NCBI GenBank assembly: GCA_008360955.1
Contig: LUCM01010396.1
Span: 54,382 to 118,381 of the forward strand
Direction of reading: 5' to 3'
From: Fasciolopsis buskii
Taxonomy: Eukaryota; Platyhelminthes; Trematoda; Plagiorchiida; Fasciolidae
DNA length: 64,000 bases
Below are positions 34,893 to 45,473 of this stretch, in pieces (positions within the stretch are counted from its first letter, which is position 1; each line of letters opens with the position of its first letter). Both the position numbers and the translations under genes were made by a program. The notes under the pieces were generated by a model. The model had not been told where the DNA came from. It saw nothing but the letters and a program-made list of their open reading frames with translations, and ran no database searches.

Positions 34893-37485
34893 GGTGATTC
34901 ATTTTTCGTGCTCCAACACGTTTACCTAGACAACCAAGATTCGCATGTTAACCTGGCCTTATTGCAGTGTCTAAGCAAGTATAGTAAAAAAACTGTAAAT
35001 GAGTTCGTGGTATTTGTTGGTGTTCCCTTATACCCGTAAGCACTAAAGCACTGGGATAGTAACGTTGAAAATTTCGAAGGCGTCACAATCGGCGGCACCT
35101 GTACTTCCAGCCAATTTGCAGTCGGTGGGCCATTATCGGACAGTCGCTTGTACCAGTACTATCGCGGTCTTAGGGTCTGGGATAGAAGACGAGATTAATG
35201 ATGAGTTAATCAGAGAAGTGAATGAATCGGTCAGAGCCACAGCACCATGCCTTAAAAGAGTAGAGGACAGACTGTCAGGATCAAACGCTGAAGGTCGAGC
35301 ACCTCTTCTCTAGAAAACCTTGTAACTGTCATATCATCACCTTGACCCAATATGACTGGGATATAAATGGGAGGATGGATGAAATTACGACTGATGCTGT
35401 CGGCATCCGCAGGTTTTCGCATGCTTCTTATTCTTCCCACATCAAAATGGAATGCCTTGCCAAAGGAAACGAATATTGTTACCATTCAAGAGTTCGCTGA
35501 CGAATGTCATGTCAATGCGTTGGATTTAAGCTTCTATTAGGTTGGGAATATACCGCACGCTTAAGCTATTATGGGATTTGTAGAAGTGTTCCTTGCGTCT
35601 TCTCAGAAATTTCAGTTTCTGGGTGGAGGTACGGCCATTTGAGACGAGCAGTGTTTCTGAGGGGCAGCAGATATCAAAGATTGTGTTAATCATTTCTGTG
35701 AAAATTTTGACATTGTCATTGAGCAGAGGTTCAAAAGAGAAACAGGTAGATGCAAGTGAAAGGGATTTCTGAAGAAGAATGAGGTTGTTGCGTGAAAAGT
35801 TACGCAGGCGAACTCGAATTTGATTTGTTCGCCTGAAGGAATGGAAAGCTTACCTAGAGTATACCTTGAGCCTTAACAGAAACAGACAGTGATCACTACT
35901 TGAAATAGGAGCACGCAGTTTCAGGGAAAATAAATCGGGGTGGTTGGTAATAAATGTATCTAAAATTGAGTCACCTCTGGTGGAAGAAACGCAGAGGTCA
36001 GTCAAATCGAACACAGTCAGTGGTAGGGTAGGTGCATGATAAAAATCACCTACAATAATAGGCAGATTATTCTCAAGAACAGGAACAATGAACACTAGAA
36101 AAGAGTCGAAAAGTGATGCGATATTTTTTGCCAGCTAAAGGGGGCAATGTATAAATTGGTTATCATAGTGTTGGCATGGCGGGAAAGCCTAGGATGACAC
36201 TGTATCACAAGGCAGTCAGTTCCGTTTAGCGAGTACATATATATAACTTCGGACTTGTCAGACCAGAAGGAGTTTACGTATGTTGCAACACCGCCTCCAG
36301 TCTTCTTGTTCGAAAGTCTGTCCTGCCGATGAAGTCTGAAGTTGTCTATCGACACGAGTAAATTACCAATATCCGGGTTCAGCCAGGTATCTTCCATGCA
36401 GATGACACACGTGTGAACATGGATCGGTGATTGAAGTGTGGGAGACAGATCGGACATTTTCGTAAACAGAGAACGGATGTTGGCACTCAACAGTGCCGGA
36501 ATGGACATCTTGGCCGGAAGGGTGCATTTAAGAGCTGCCTATCAGCCAGCACGAGTGCCTCTTTTAGATCGATTAGAAGGTCGTTGAGGTGCAGAAATAA
36601 GGGATCTCAATATTTATTGAGAAACGATACTTTTTTTGAAAAAAAGTAATTCCGAGCGACTGTAGCATTGAACGGGGAACATAATCGAACCAAATATAAG
36701 AAAACAAAATAACGAAAGAGAATGACTTAGGTTTGTATCGCAGCCAGTCAAAAACGCGCTGGTAGTGACAGTCAGACAAGAAACAAAACGGAAACAAGGC
36801 AGTATGACAAACCAGCTCGTTTCCGTGTGATTGTACTCAAGCCAAAACATACCAGTTAATGGGAGTATATAAATAGATTACTGCAAACCACTTATGAACA
36901 GGGCCTATAGAGGGACATAGAGTGAGATGACCGGGAACCCGGGTAATAAAATTCCGAATGTGGTCGGTCGTTTTTCAGAAGTGCCGCTGAGACAAACTTT
37001 ATTTCAGGGAGGCTACTGGTTGCAATCAGCTGAATAATCTTGGTTGTACAACTCGGAATTTTATTCAGATCTCAACAGCTCAAGTGTTTTCAACCAACGT
37101 ACGAGATACTGGATTCCGAAACCTATTTTTGTGTGAATCCACTCAGCTGCCCCTGTCAGACTTTATGCATCGACCGCATGACCAAGGACCTGTCCGATCA
37201 TGTTCGTGAACACCACCCAGCCTGGTTGGGTGCAGGAACAGTTAGACCAATCACCAGCGTGGCATGTTCACGCGCTGTTGAGTTTAATCAGTAGGTGATT
37301 TTTATTAGTACGCATCTCGTCATGTGCGAATTTAGCAGCCGACAATCAAGAAACGCCAAGTATCACATCCTAATTGCAGCAGAAACCGTTTGCGTTCGTT
37401 TGCACGTTCTAAGGGCTCAGAGACAATTTTTCTAGACTCTCTTAGCCCAGTTCACGCTGTCCAACACGCGGAGCACTCTACCTGA
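34893..37485 (+). CDS. Candidate three-exon gene segment with a Cys/His finger-like motif
   Basis: Blocks 34893-35035, 37069-37290 and 37380-37485 have acceptors catgctccag, ttttattcag and taattgcag, and donors gtaagc and gtaggt. Phases match (0 to 2, 2 to 2, 2 to stop), and the last intron is 89 nt. Block 1 reads LDNQDSHVNLALLQCLSKYS. Block 2 has CVNPLSCPCQTLC followed 14 residues later by HVREHH, a Cys/His spacing that could bind zinc as in C2H2 or TRAF/SIAH-type fingers. Block 3 is basic and ends in TGA at 37483. A CR1-like LINE on the opposite strand fills the first intron. No 5' end was found, and the protein family is unknown. Confidence 0.38.
35090..36540 (-). mobile_element. CR1/Jockey-like LINE, endonuclease plus start of RT
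   Basis: On the minus strand the ORF opens with PALLSANIRSLFTKMSDL and EDTWLNPDIGN, typical of apurinic-type endonucleases of CR1/Jockey LINEs. After a frameshift near 36110 come IIVGDFYHAP (family GDFN) and ISSSDHC (the SDH catalytic box near 35890). A TAA at 35850-35852 then interrupts the frame. Beyond it a linker and PDSLSSTLLRHGAVALTDSF, the entry to the RT domain, can be read in shifted frames. The palm motifs are missing, so the element is 3'-truncated. It lies in an intron of the + strand model at 34893-37485. Confidence 0.85.
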
Positions 37486-37582
37486 CAGCTTGGCAAACTG
37501 GTCGACTGCACACACATGAACACATGGTCACAGAGATATGAACCACTGCGACTGCGAGCTGCTACTTTTGATTCTGCTTAGT

Positions 37583-37801
37583 GCCATGTGTTGTCATGAC
37601 TGCGGACAAATGAAAACGAGCCCAATTGTGAATGATATAATGTTAATAACAGCGTTGTTCGTAGATCTAATGTGCCAACGTTTCGACTACCATGGGCTAT
37701 TTTTTGTTTATAAAACTTGCCTTGAGAACGCTGGCACATTACATCTACCAGCAGCGCTGTTATTAAAATTATATCATTCACAATTAAAACCAATACATGG
37801 C
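37583..37801. repeat. Foldback element with 59-bp arms
   Basis: Arms 37624-37682 and 37727-37785 are inverted repeats differing at 6 of 59 positions, with a 44-nt spacer. A further short outer pair (GCCATGTGTTG at 37583, CAATACATGGC at 37791) suggests larger original ends with a 25-nt insertion on the left. A 12-bp direct repeat (tgaaaacgagcc) occurs at 37611-37622 and 37841-37852. The structure fits a MITE or foldback element. No protein frame is claimed. Confidence 0.75.
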
Positions 37802-38039
37802 GCATCGATTTTTCGATACATTCCTTACGTCATTTGGTCCTGAAAACGAGCCTGTGCGCCGTTGTTGATGTTCGAGCAACAGGAAAAGAATAATATTTCG
37901 TCACATTCCGCCCTTCCGTGGTCTGGGGCCATTTCCCATCGGTTGCGTTCACACCAGCACCCAGTATGACGGCACGTCGATCCCAGGATGGCGTGCGGAG
38001 ATACCTAGACTGACGAATGCACCCTTCCCACTCCCCTGT

Positions 38040-38366
38040 TCACCTCAAAGTTGTGCGGGCTCGGGAAAGCTTGAGCCGGTTAAGTTGAGCCGAAAAATGC
38101 TCACAGCGCATGATGTGGATGCTGGGCTTGGCTATACCAGAGACTAGACCGACTTCCCAATAGACAAGACGGAGACTGAGTAAAAGTACACGGAACCGTA
38201 GATGGGTGCGAATGCATGCCGAACAAAAACATTTGAGAATGGGTAGAACAAGCCAGTGCCCACAGTTGTGACTGCCAGACAGAGGATGCACGGTCAAGGT
38301 CACAACCGGATGACCAGATTGCGTACCACCGTAAGGCGCAGTGTTGTCTTGGCAGATGATTAGGTC
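38040..38366 (-). CDS. Candidate terminal exon, unidentified; overlaps a second open frame
   Basis: After a good acceptor (gtgtatgtactttag) one minus frame is open for 108 codons to TGA (DLIICQDNTAPYGG, then a hydrophobic stretch LVLPILKCFCSAC that could cross a membrane). A second minus frame covering 38101-38706 is open for 201 codons over the same DNA. At most one is likely coding. No motif distinguishes them, and no polyadenylation signal is evident just downstream. Confidence 0.22.
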   Translation of the reverse strand, partial: DLIICQDNTAPYGGTQSGHPVVTLTVHPLSGSHNCGHWLVLPILKCFCSACIRTHLRFRVLLLSLRLVYWEVGLVSGIAKPSIHIMRCEHFSAQLNRLKLSRARTTLR

Positions 38367-38956
38367 CTAAAGTACATACACATGAGAACGGAAAAATCTG
38401 ATGGGACTGGATACCGTAGTGAGTCAGCACATAGGAGTAATAATTCGGTCGCTGCTCGTGTAAAAGTTGGATGTAAAGTTTGATCTGCGGTAGTTTATTT
38501 ATGCCGGTTTTGGTGGGGAAGCAAAACGGACGAGACTCGCTTGAAGGAGTGTGAACAGAAATTATTCGCCAAAATCGCCCCTCTCCACTCTCAACTGATG
38601 GAAACATCCACAAGAGTGAGACTACTTGGGGAGACCAAAATGTTTTTTTTGTAAACGGATTTGTGGCATTTTTCTCAATGGGTAAAATAATCTTTGAATA
38701 GTACAACTACGTTTAAGAACTGAGATGCTCACGGGAGCGTTTTGGCATGCATGTGAGCAAGAAATGTGAAAACGGGAGGTCTGTTGTAAAATTGTGAAGT
38801 TGTTTTACTGCTTGACGATTTAATGTAACGGGATCGATCGCGTACAGGTAGCTGAGGCCGGACTAAATAAAGAAAGGGTCAAACTGCTTGATACAGTAGA
38901 ACTATGCTGTATTTTATCAGATCCGTATTCAATTTCAAATGAATACCACTAAATGT

Positions 38957-39437
38957 GTTCGATTTGACTGACCTCTGCGTTTCTCCCACCAGAGGTGACT
39001 CAATTTTAGATACATTTATTACCAACCACCCCGATTTATTTTCCCTGAAACTGCGTGCTCCTATTTCAAGTAGTGATCACTGTCTGTTTCTGTTAAGGCT
39101 CAAGGTATACTCTAGGTAAGCTTTCCATTCCTTCAGGCGAACAAATCAAATTCGAGTTCGCCTGCGTAACTGTTCACGCAACAACCTTATTTGAATCTCA
39201 ACATATCTAAATGTTTCGAATGTCTGTTCTCCCTCCCTCGGTCAGTCTATTCATCCGGATCTTATTTCATTAACTTAGAAACACTTACCACAGTTGATTC
39301 TGTGAAATATCTAGGGGTTACTATTGATAAAAATCTGAAGTGGACTACTCACATTTCTATCTGTGTAAAAATTTCCGACGGTTGTCATTTAAAATCAGGA
39401 ATCTTCGACACTTCAAGGTGAAACAAAGTACCATTTG
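38957..39437 (+). mobile_element. CR1/Jockey-like LINE, internally deleted copy
   Basis: Bases 38957-39187 match 36013-35783 (opposite strand) with only a few differences and encode the end of the endonuclease (DSILDTFITNHPDLF, SSSDHC), including the same TAA. At about 39188 the sequence jumps to the C-terminal RT region (VDSVKYLGVTIDKNLKW, near 39285-39340), so most of the RT domain is deleted. The frame ends at TGA 39419. The similarity of the first part argues that the copies are recent or shared a parent. Confidence 0.85.
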
Positions 39438-39438
39438 A

Positions 39439-39544
39439 ATGAGCGTAGGCGATGAACCTTTCCTTTTCTTCTTCAGACAACTTATCGAGGACTCGTGTCG
39501 AGTTGGCTGAAGAAGAAAAGGAAAGGTTTATCGCCTACGCTCAT
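39439..39544. repeat. Near-perfect 38-bp inverted repeat creating a splice acceptor
   Basis: Arm 39439-39476 is the reverse complement of 39507-39544 with one mismatch, spacer 30 nt. The left arm ends in the pyrimidine tract and AG (ccttttcttcttcag) used as acceptor for the exon at 39477. The right arm is the purine-rich coding part of that exon. A 14-bp direct repeat (acaaagtaccattt) lies at 39423-39436 and 39606-39619. Confidence 0.9.
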
Positions 39545-39721
39545 CCGTTAAGGGAAAAACAATTGGAGCGATTACGGTCAGCGCTGAGGAAAACCGTCAA
39601 TCCAGACAAAGTACCATTTCCCGATTTATATACCAATAGGAACTCCGTTATTCCATATTCAGCACGAATTTTGACAAACCGTGACCTTATTTTATCCGAA
39701 TTCCTGAGCAACCGATCGTAA
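39477..39721 (+). CDS. Candidate terminal exon, charged helical C-terminus
   Basis: The block follows a strong acceptor, completes a codon with two bases and reads 80 codons to TAA at 39719-39721. It is rich in Glu, Lys, Arg and Leu (VELAEEEKERFIAYAHPLRE, KQLERLRSALRKTVNPDKVP), suggesting a long helix followed by a compact end (NSVIPYSARILTNRD). AATAAA lies 160 nt downstream in A/T-rich DNA. The acceptor comes from the inverted repeat just upstream. An ATG at 39452 makes an alternative 89-codon start possible, with the left arm coding. The opposite strand is also partly open but has no such signals. No family recognised; it may be a retrocopy, as it abuts a LINE end. Confidence 0.45.
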
Positions 39722-39881
39722 TGTGCACTGATTATTCCTCGATGAATTGATTTCACATTTTTACAAGTTGATGTGTAAAGGTTTTCCCATTTTTTTTAAT
39801 TTTAACCCTCACATTTTTTGACCTAAACGCGACATTATTTGTATACACAAAATTGTATAAAGTTCTTTACAATACAATAAC

Positions 39882-39887
39882 AATAAA
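39882..39887 (+). terminator. Candidate polyadenylation signal AATAAA
   Basis: Canonical hexamer in an A/T-rich stretch 160 nt after the stop at 39721. Confidence 0.45.
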
Positions 39888-40234
39888 ATACAAAAAGTGG
39901 AAATAATAACGTAATGACGCTGGCTTAGATTGTATTATAACCCATTTGCTTCAGAATCTGTTTCTGTTTCCATGATTCCTTTGAGATCGGCAAATGCCCT
40001 AGTTTGATGTGTTCGTCCTCCTATGCATCGTTGTTGTCGTTCCTTTTCACTTGGATTTCAAGCTGACCCATGGTTTTATGCAATGTTCCGGCTAATTGAT
40101 CAAATCTGGTACGACTTCGAGCCCACTGAGTGGAAATGCGGCTGTCATTCTCAGATTAATGGTGAATGGTAGCAATTGAGTTTCCCTGACTAAGGCCAAC
40201 AACCGTTGACTCACACATGGATACGGTTACTCAC

Positions 40235-42598
40235 AGTCGACGGTCACACACGGTGGTGGGACTTGGTGGGTCACCGTACACGTGGACAGTGAAGTAATCT
40301 TCCCAACCCCATTTCCGATTTTTCTAGCCCCACGGCAGTGAGCTCTGAGCGGGAACTGAAGAATGCATTCAACAGTCAGGTTCACCCGTAGGAACTTTAA
40401 GAACACAGCATCCATCAAATCTTATTGTTCAATACTTAGGGCCCTGTTCTGCCTGAATACTCATCTTTTTCCGGGTGCATGACAGTGTGACTCTTCTTTC
40501 ATCAAAACACAAACCTGTGCAAGATGAGGTTGTTCCTAACATTTAATGGCCACTGTTCTCATAATTATAAAATGAAATTTATGCACTAATGATAACCCCA
40601 CGCCAAATACACTGATTAAGATAGTTCAAGGCTAAAAAGAATACTCCGCTTCGGTTTTCAGGTTACTTTCCATTATCTGGTAGCGTTCTTGAGGAAGATT
40701 TCAAGAAGTTGCACGGGGACAGTCGATTTCTAGTCATGGCCTTCACAAATCCCAATGAACTATCCAAAGTTAGTATGACCCACACATGATTGTACGCACA
40801 ATCGTAAAACCTAGTTTGTTCATTTGATTTACTTTACTGCACTGTCATACAATATCATAAGCTTTTATTTGGTGCCCAGATCAGTTAATAGGGGCTCTTC
40901 TCTACAACAAAATCTTATAATCACAAAAAATATCTTAATCATAGGGCTTTGGTTTTATCCGTTTCTGCATCAGCATTCTTAGATAAATCAGTTGGTTGGC
41001 AATTTACTGCGCCTCAGAAACTCACGCAACTGCAATCCTAGGTAGTCGTCAACCGGAAGCTAGCGTGTGCAACTCAGCAACGATAGGAACCATCGGGTCA
41101 TCATATTTTAGAATTGTCTTTCACCCGCTAGCTTTGGTCTTGTCACAAGCAACTCCATGGCATGCCTAACTCGCCTGAGTAACCCATCGCTGATCACATA
41201 GAACCGTGACCGGGGTTCTGAGATTGGTCAATTAGAGTAGGCCTTACATAACAATTTGTTGATTGGTTGAAGTTGTTTTAGCGGACGTAATGCTCTCCGG
41301 TCGCGTCTGATCGCCATATTTGATTATTGCTAACAGATCAACGCCAGTTCACTGTCCTTACTGCGTAATTCAGCACCACCCTGCATTCAGCCCACCTAGC
41401 TCGGCAATACACATTCGACAACCTCATTGCTGGTCCCTTGTTAGTGCGAGCAGATTTCCGTCTTATCTGCCGTTATCTCTTTTGCAAACGCTTTTTTTGG
41501 CCTGCACAAATTAGCGGAATCAGTTTGAGGATTCGCTTTTCCCCGCGTCAGGTGCCTCCACAATAAGAACCGCTGGACGGCTCGACAACGCAGAAACAGC
41601 GTAATGAGTCATGGTGAAGTCTATTTGCCTTAAATCCATTGAAATAAATTGTAGTCGTCTAAGTTTTTTGGTCATCTTGGTGACTACTATTATTTAAACG
41701 AGAAAAACTGTTCGATCTTATTCGGTTTTCGCATAAGTCCCAAGCCTTCGGCTTCAGGTTATCACCTAGGTCGTACAACAAACCTAAACTCAATCGCAAG
41801 AGCACGCGTTTCGTTCTGGTTGAACTCTTGTCATGCGCACCCTCAGTATGGATTTCGGAAAAAAACTGGATGAGCACATTGACGTGGACATGTTTGGGTA
41901 GAACGGAGCAAAACGCTAAACATCTGATCGATATTTTGATGCAGTATTAGTGATTCCAAGAGTTTCCTGACTAAACTTGAGTGAGTAAAAAGCAGATGAA
42001 CCGCGCTTCGGCTGAAAAATGGTTCCGGCAACTGAGATCGCAATCCGGATGCTCCACCCAAGAAATAGAAACAACCACGTTCAGGGGATAATCGTGCTTT
42101 AGCTGACACTTTACTTCGATATGTATGCATGCACACACACAAACACACGCAAATGAACAGAAGGAGGCAACCGTGCACAGACACACACCTACTGATGATA
42201 CTAATGGATGGATGAATTGTGAAACAGACAAGCCACAAAGACATCGGAAAATGAAACGACCGATTTGACAGACTGAGGTTGGTCAGCCTTCCGCTACAAA
42301 ATTCCCTTGCTGAGTGACTGAGTGCATCCGCGTAAGTGCGCATAGGTAAGCGTGTGTTTGTCTGTGTGCCTGTATGCATGTATTTATACGCGTCGGTGTA
42401 GATAGGTTGGCTTACACCGGATTTTCTTGCGGATTCAACAGTACAATTTGTATAACTAAGATACATTGAGTGTTTGCCGATTAACAATGATCTGGTAGAA
42501 TAGAAAAGGTCACCGATACCATTCTGTAGGGTATAACCATGACTACGATCGCTAGCACGCACACCAACTATCACAAGCGAAGCAACAAATAAGAGCAT
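40235..42598 (-). CDS. Candidate secreted Cys-containing protein, first two exons
   Basis: Exon 1 (42598 down to 42416) starts with ATG and a classic signal peptide, MLLFVASLVIVGVRAS. It continues 45 residues with one NCT glycosylation site and ends at a GTAAGC donor in phase 0. A compatible minus exon, 40355 down to 40235, follows 'gcattcttcag'. It reads 40 codons with three Cys (AHCRGARK, STCTVTHQVPPPCVTVD) and leaves at a consensus GTGAGT donor in phase 1. The frame through exon 1 stays open for 251 codons to 41843 if unspliced, partly through CA-rich repeats, so exon 1 could extend. Later exons were not found. Secretion is inferred from the leader; the family is unknown. Confidence 0.4.
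40662..40768 (+). CDS. Candidate internal exon, 35 codons
   Basis: Follows 'cttcggttttcag' and ends at a 'gttagt' donor, phase 1 to phase 0. The peptide is well balanced (FPLSGSVLEEDFKKLHGDSR, FLVMAFTNPNELSK). The upstream neighbour at 37069-37290 leaves in the wrong phase, so the two do not join directly. The terminal exon at 39477 needs the same entry phase, so alternative 3' exons of one gene are conceivable. No family recognised. Confidence 0.33.
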
Positions 42599-45282
42599 GT
42601 AACTCAGTGGTTAATTTTTCTTTCTGTTGAGTTCATGAGGTGTTCACCATATAAGTCAGTTCATCATCTACACACACGAACATATACCGATGAACTATCA
42701 GTTTACTGATGATAGTTTCTAGTTTCTTCTACTATATCGACTTTTTAGTCTAAAAAGTCAAGTATTGATCTGATCTCCGTTTGATTTATCTCTTCAGATC
42801 TGATATCAGTAACATCGTCGGTACGCAGACGGTCACTGTCTAACTAATCGTTTGCTTCTGAATAGGTCTTTTTATCCTCTTTTTTTGGCTCTTTAGTTAA
42901 TGGAATAGCAAGAAGAGGTTTGCGACCAATAGAGGAGAGACGGGGAGTTGACAAGCACGGTAGACTTAGAATCTGTGATGTCCATGTTTGACTATCGGTA
43001 ATTTCGTCATGGTTACTTGGGTTTGGAGTTGTTTGAACAGTTCTGCCTGGACCGATGTTCTATTTCCATAAAACGATGAACACCCAAATGTTGTTGGGAA
43101 ATTCGTGTAAGACAAACTTCCCTGTAATGAAAAAAGATTAAAGCAGGGAAATAAATAGTGAAGTTCGTGGGGGCCGTTTCACATGGCGAACGGAAATGCA
43201 ATACAGAAATCGTTTGAAGCGTGAGATCGTCCCTCAAACAGTTTGCTGCTTGAACGACATTAAATTTGTGTTCGAGTTGTTTATATCCCTACTTGGGTTC
43301 GCATTTATTCGTGAACAGTTCACTAAGAGGCATGTCGCAGGGATTAAAACCCCGTGGCTGTCTTGGAATCGAGTCTTCCCGTTCCCGGTTACTTTCCTAC
43401 TGCAGCCTATCCCTCTCTACCATCATGTAGAATTTTTTACTAGTAATTTGAAAATATTGTAAATTTATGGTGGATGATCTCTAGCTCGCTATGTTCCCTC
43501 ATGTCCGGGCCGAATAAATGCACGTGCGTGCAGTGTCACAAGAGGTGACTGATTGTGAGTACAAAATTCACACATTACCAGTCAACCGCCTTTCGTCAAA
43601 CCGCGCACGCATACACGCAGCTTCACGTTGTTCATGGAACAGGCTGAAAATCGCGCACTTCATATGCAGTGTGTGAAATACTAGAAAACAGGTTATGCGC
43701 CAATAGTGTACAGCGAATGGTTTGATAATAATCATTCGGAATAACGGGCAAGCTCAACGATTCACCTCTGAAAGTGGCTGCGAATCGAGTAATTTAGTCT
43801 TATAGATGTGTTAGTGTTCATGGGCTTTTTTCTTGTGATTGCAAGAAACAGCAAATTAGACTGGAATATGGTCATTCACTGTTTCAACTGTCTCTGGTTT
43901 TGTGCGGAATATCAACGTTTGATAAGGGGCTATTGGTATTCATTGTAGTAGCTGGAGATTTGTTAAATTGTTCGAATCTCGTTGATTATTGTCCACAATC
44001 AATACCCAATCAATACCCATCTCAGAAACCAAAAATCTGGACTTACTTTGTTTTCATGGTGGTTGTTTCGAAATAAATTTTATAAAGGGCAAGCAACCCC
44101 TATACGCGCACGTATACGAAGCGAGCATAATTCCCAGAACTATTGTCGTGATGCAAATAATTTGTTTCCCTATCAAGCAAAAATATTTGCTGTGCAACAC
44201 CACACTTAACTGGATTTATCGGCTAGATAAACTATGGCACCTTTTAGGCGGGAAGTTACTGATCCCCAGATGAAAAGTCCAAGTACCGTTCGCAGTGCTG
44301 TCGTAGATCAGCCCGCAGAGCACACGCGGTTCGCATGAGTGGGCCTTGTTCATGTGCGGGTTCGAATCCTTCCGAGGTCTGAGAATTTGCACTAGTGGAT
44401 CGATTCTGCATTTGTTAAAACATGCTCACTAAGCATGAAATACCACTGTCTGTCTTTCTGTCTGTCTGTTTGCTTGTCTCCCCACTGACATCGTGAATGT
44501 TGGAACTGAGAGACAAAGCTGATCTTATACATTCTAAGATCTTTTGCTCTACACTGAACTAACAGGCCTGAAAAAGGCCATTTTGGAACTTAGACCAACA
44601 CTAGATATCAAGAATGAGTGAAGTTTTGTCCTTTTGCTCTTGACGTCGCCATCGTGCTGTGATTGCTGGCGGACGGACTGCATCGTTAATTGTGTTGACA
44701 TGCCTTGGTTTAATTGCGGTTTCATTTCGATGAACTTGGAACTACGCTGAGTACTCAAGTCGAGTAGAATTGAACTTGTGTGGACAGATTTTTTATAGGT
44801 TGAGATGAAAGTTACTCTTACTCAGTGAACATCGTAGATATCAGTTAGAGTTCACAAATGAACGAAGGTTGACTTAGTTTATCGTTTCGACGGGCTGCTG
44901 AGTTCATTGGCTGTAAATGGAAAACAATTGTATTTATTATATTGTTTGACTTATGTTACTAATTCATTGCCCGATGACTAATATTTGACCACCGACGTGT
45001 TTACTTTAGTTAAAGCCGTTTTCATAACTCATTCCCTTTTATCTCGTTGTAATGATGTATTTGTTGCACTGACTTGACGATGTTTGATTCGGATAGCGAA
45101 AGCCGAAGCATTCGACCGATGCAGTCATGGATGGCAGAGTTCAGCACATTTAATGGAGACATATATGAACTTAACGTGTGTCGGCAACTTGCATATGACA
45201 ACAGCACTAGGCGGCTGACCCTCTGTTAAACAAAGCGATTTGGAGTAACATGGCAATTTGTACTGCGCTTTCACTTTCTTAC
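42599..45282. other. No gene recognised; weak tRNA-like B box near 44345
   Basis: The + frame 43196-43462 (88 codons) and others have no supporting signals. At about 44290-44375 the sequence contains a B-box-like 'gcgggttcgaatcc' next to a purine-rich segment, perhaps a SINE relic, followed by a 'ctgtctgtct' run. No cloverleaf could be drawn. Confidence 0.3.
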
Positions 45283-45473
45283 CAGCTTGTTGCAATTTTT
45301 AATAACATTTCCACTTCATTTGGAGCAAATTCTCTATCGGATATAGAATAAGCACACCGTATTGTATTTTTGGGACGTGATATTCGATAATTTGAAGGAA
45401 AGTAGTCAACAAGACGATATCGGACAGGATTCCTCGGAATTTCACGGATAGCCCCCACCCAGGAAACGGTCAA
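45283..45473 (-). CDS. Candidate internal exon, unidentified
   Basis: A minus-strand frame reads NPVRYRLVDYFPSNYRIS, then YSISDREFAPNEVEMLLKI, before a donor CTG|gtaaga at 45282. After a 60-nt gap with a good acceptor (cgctttgtttaacag) another minus frame stays open to 45022. The phases do not agree: the join would create TGA. The protein may therefore end across the junction, one exon may be miscalled, or the locus may be decayed. The 5' border is uncertain. No domain recognised. Confidence 0.3.

Noticed and set aside
39541..39756. Minus-strand frame opposite the exon at 39477-39721
   Set aside because: It is open but lacks splice signals or a polyadenylation signal; the + strand has a strong acceptor, a charged helical peptide and AATAAA.
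41843..42415. Continuation of the signal-peptide frame to 251 codons as one exon
   Set aside because: A GTAAGC donor at 42415 ends exon 1. The rest passes through CA-rich simple sequence (poly Cys/Val/His) and loses protein-like character.
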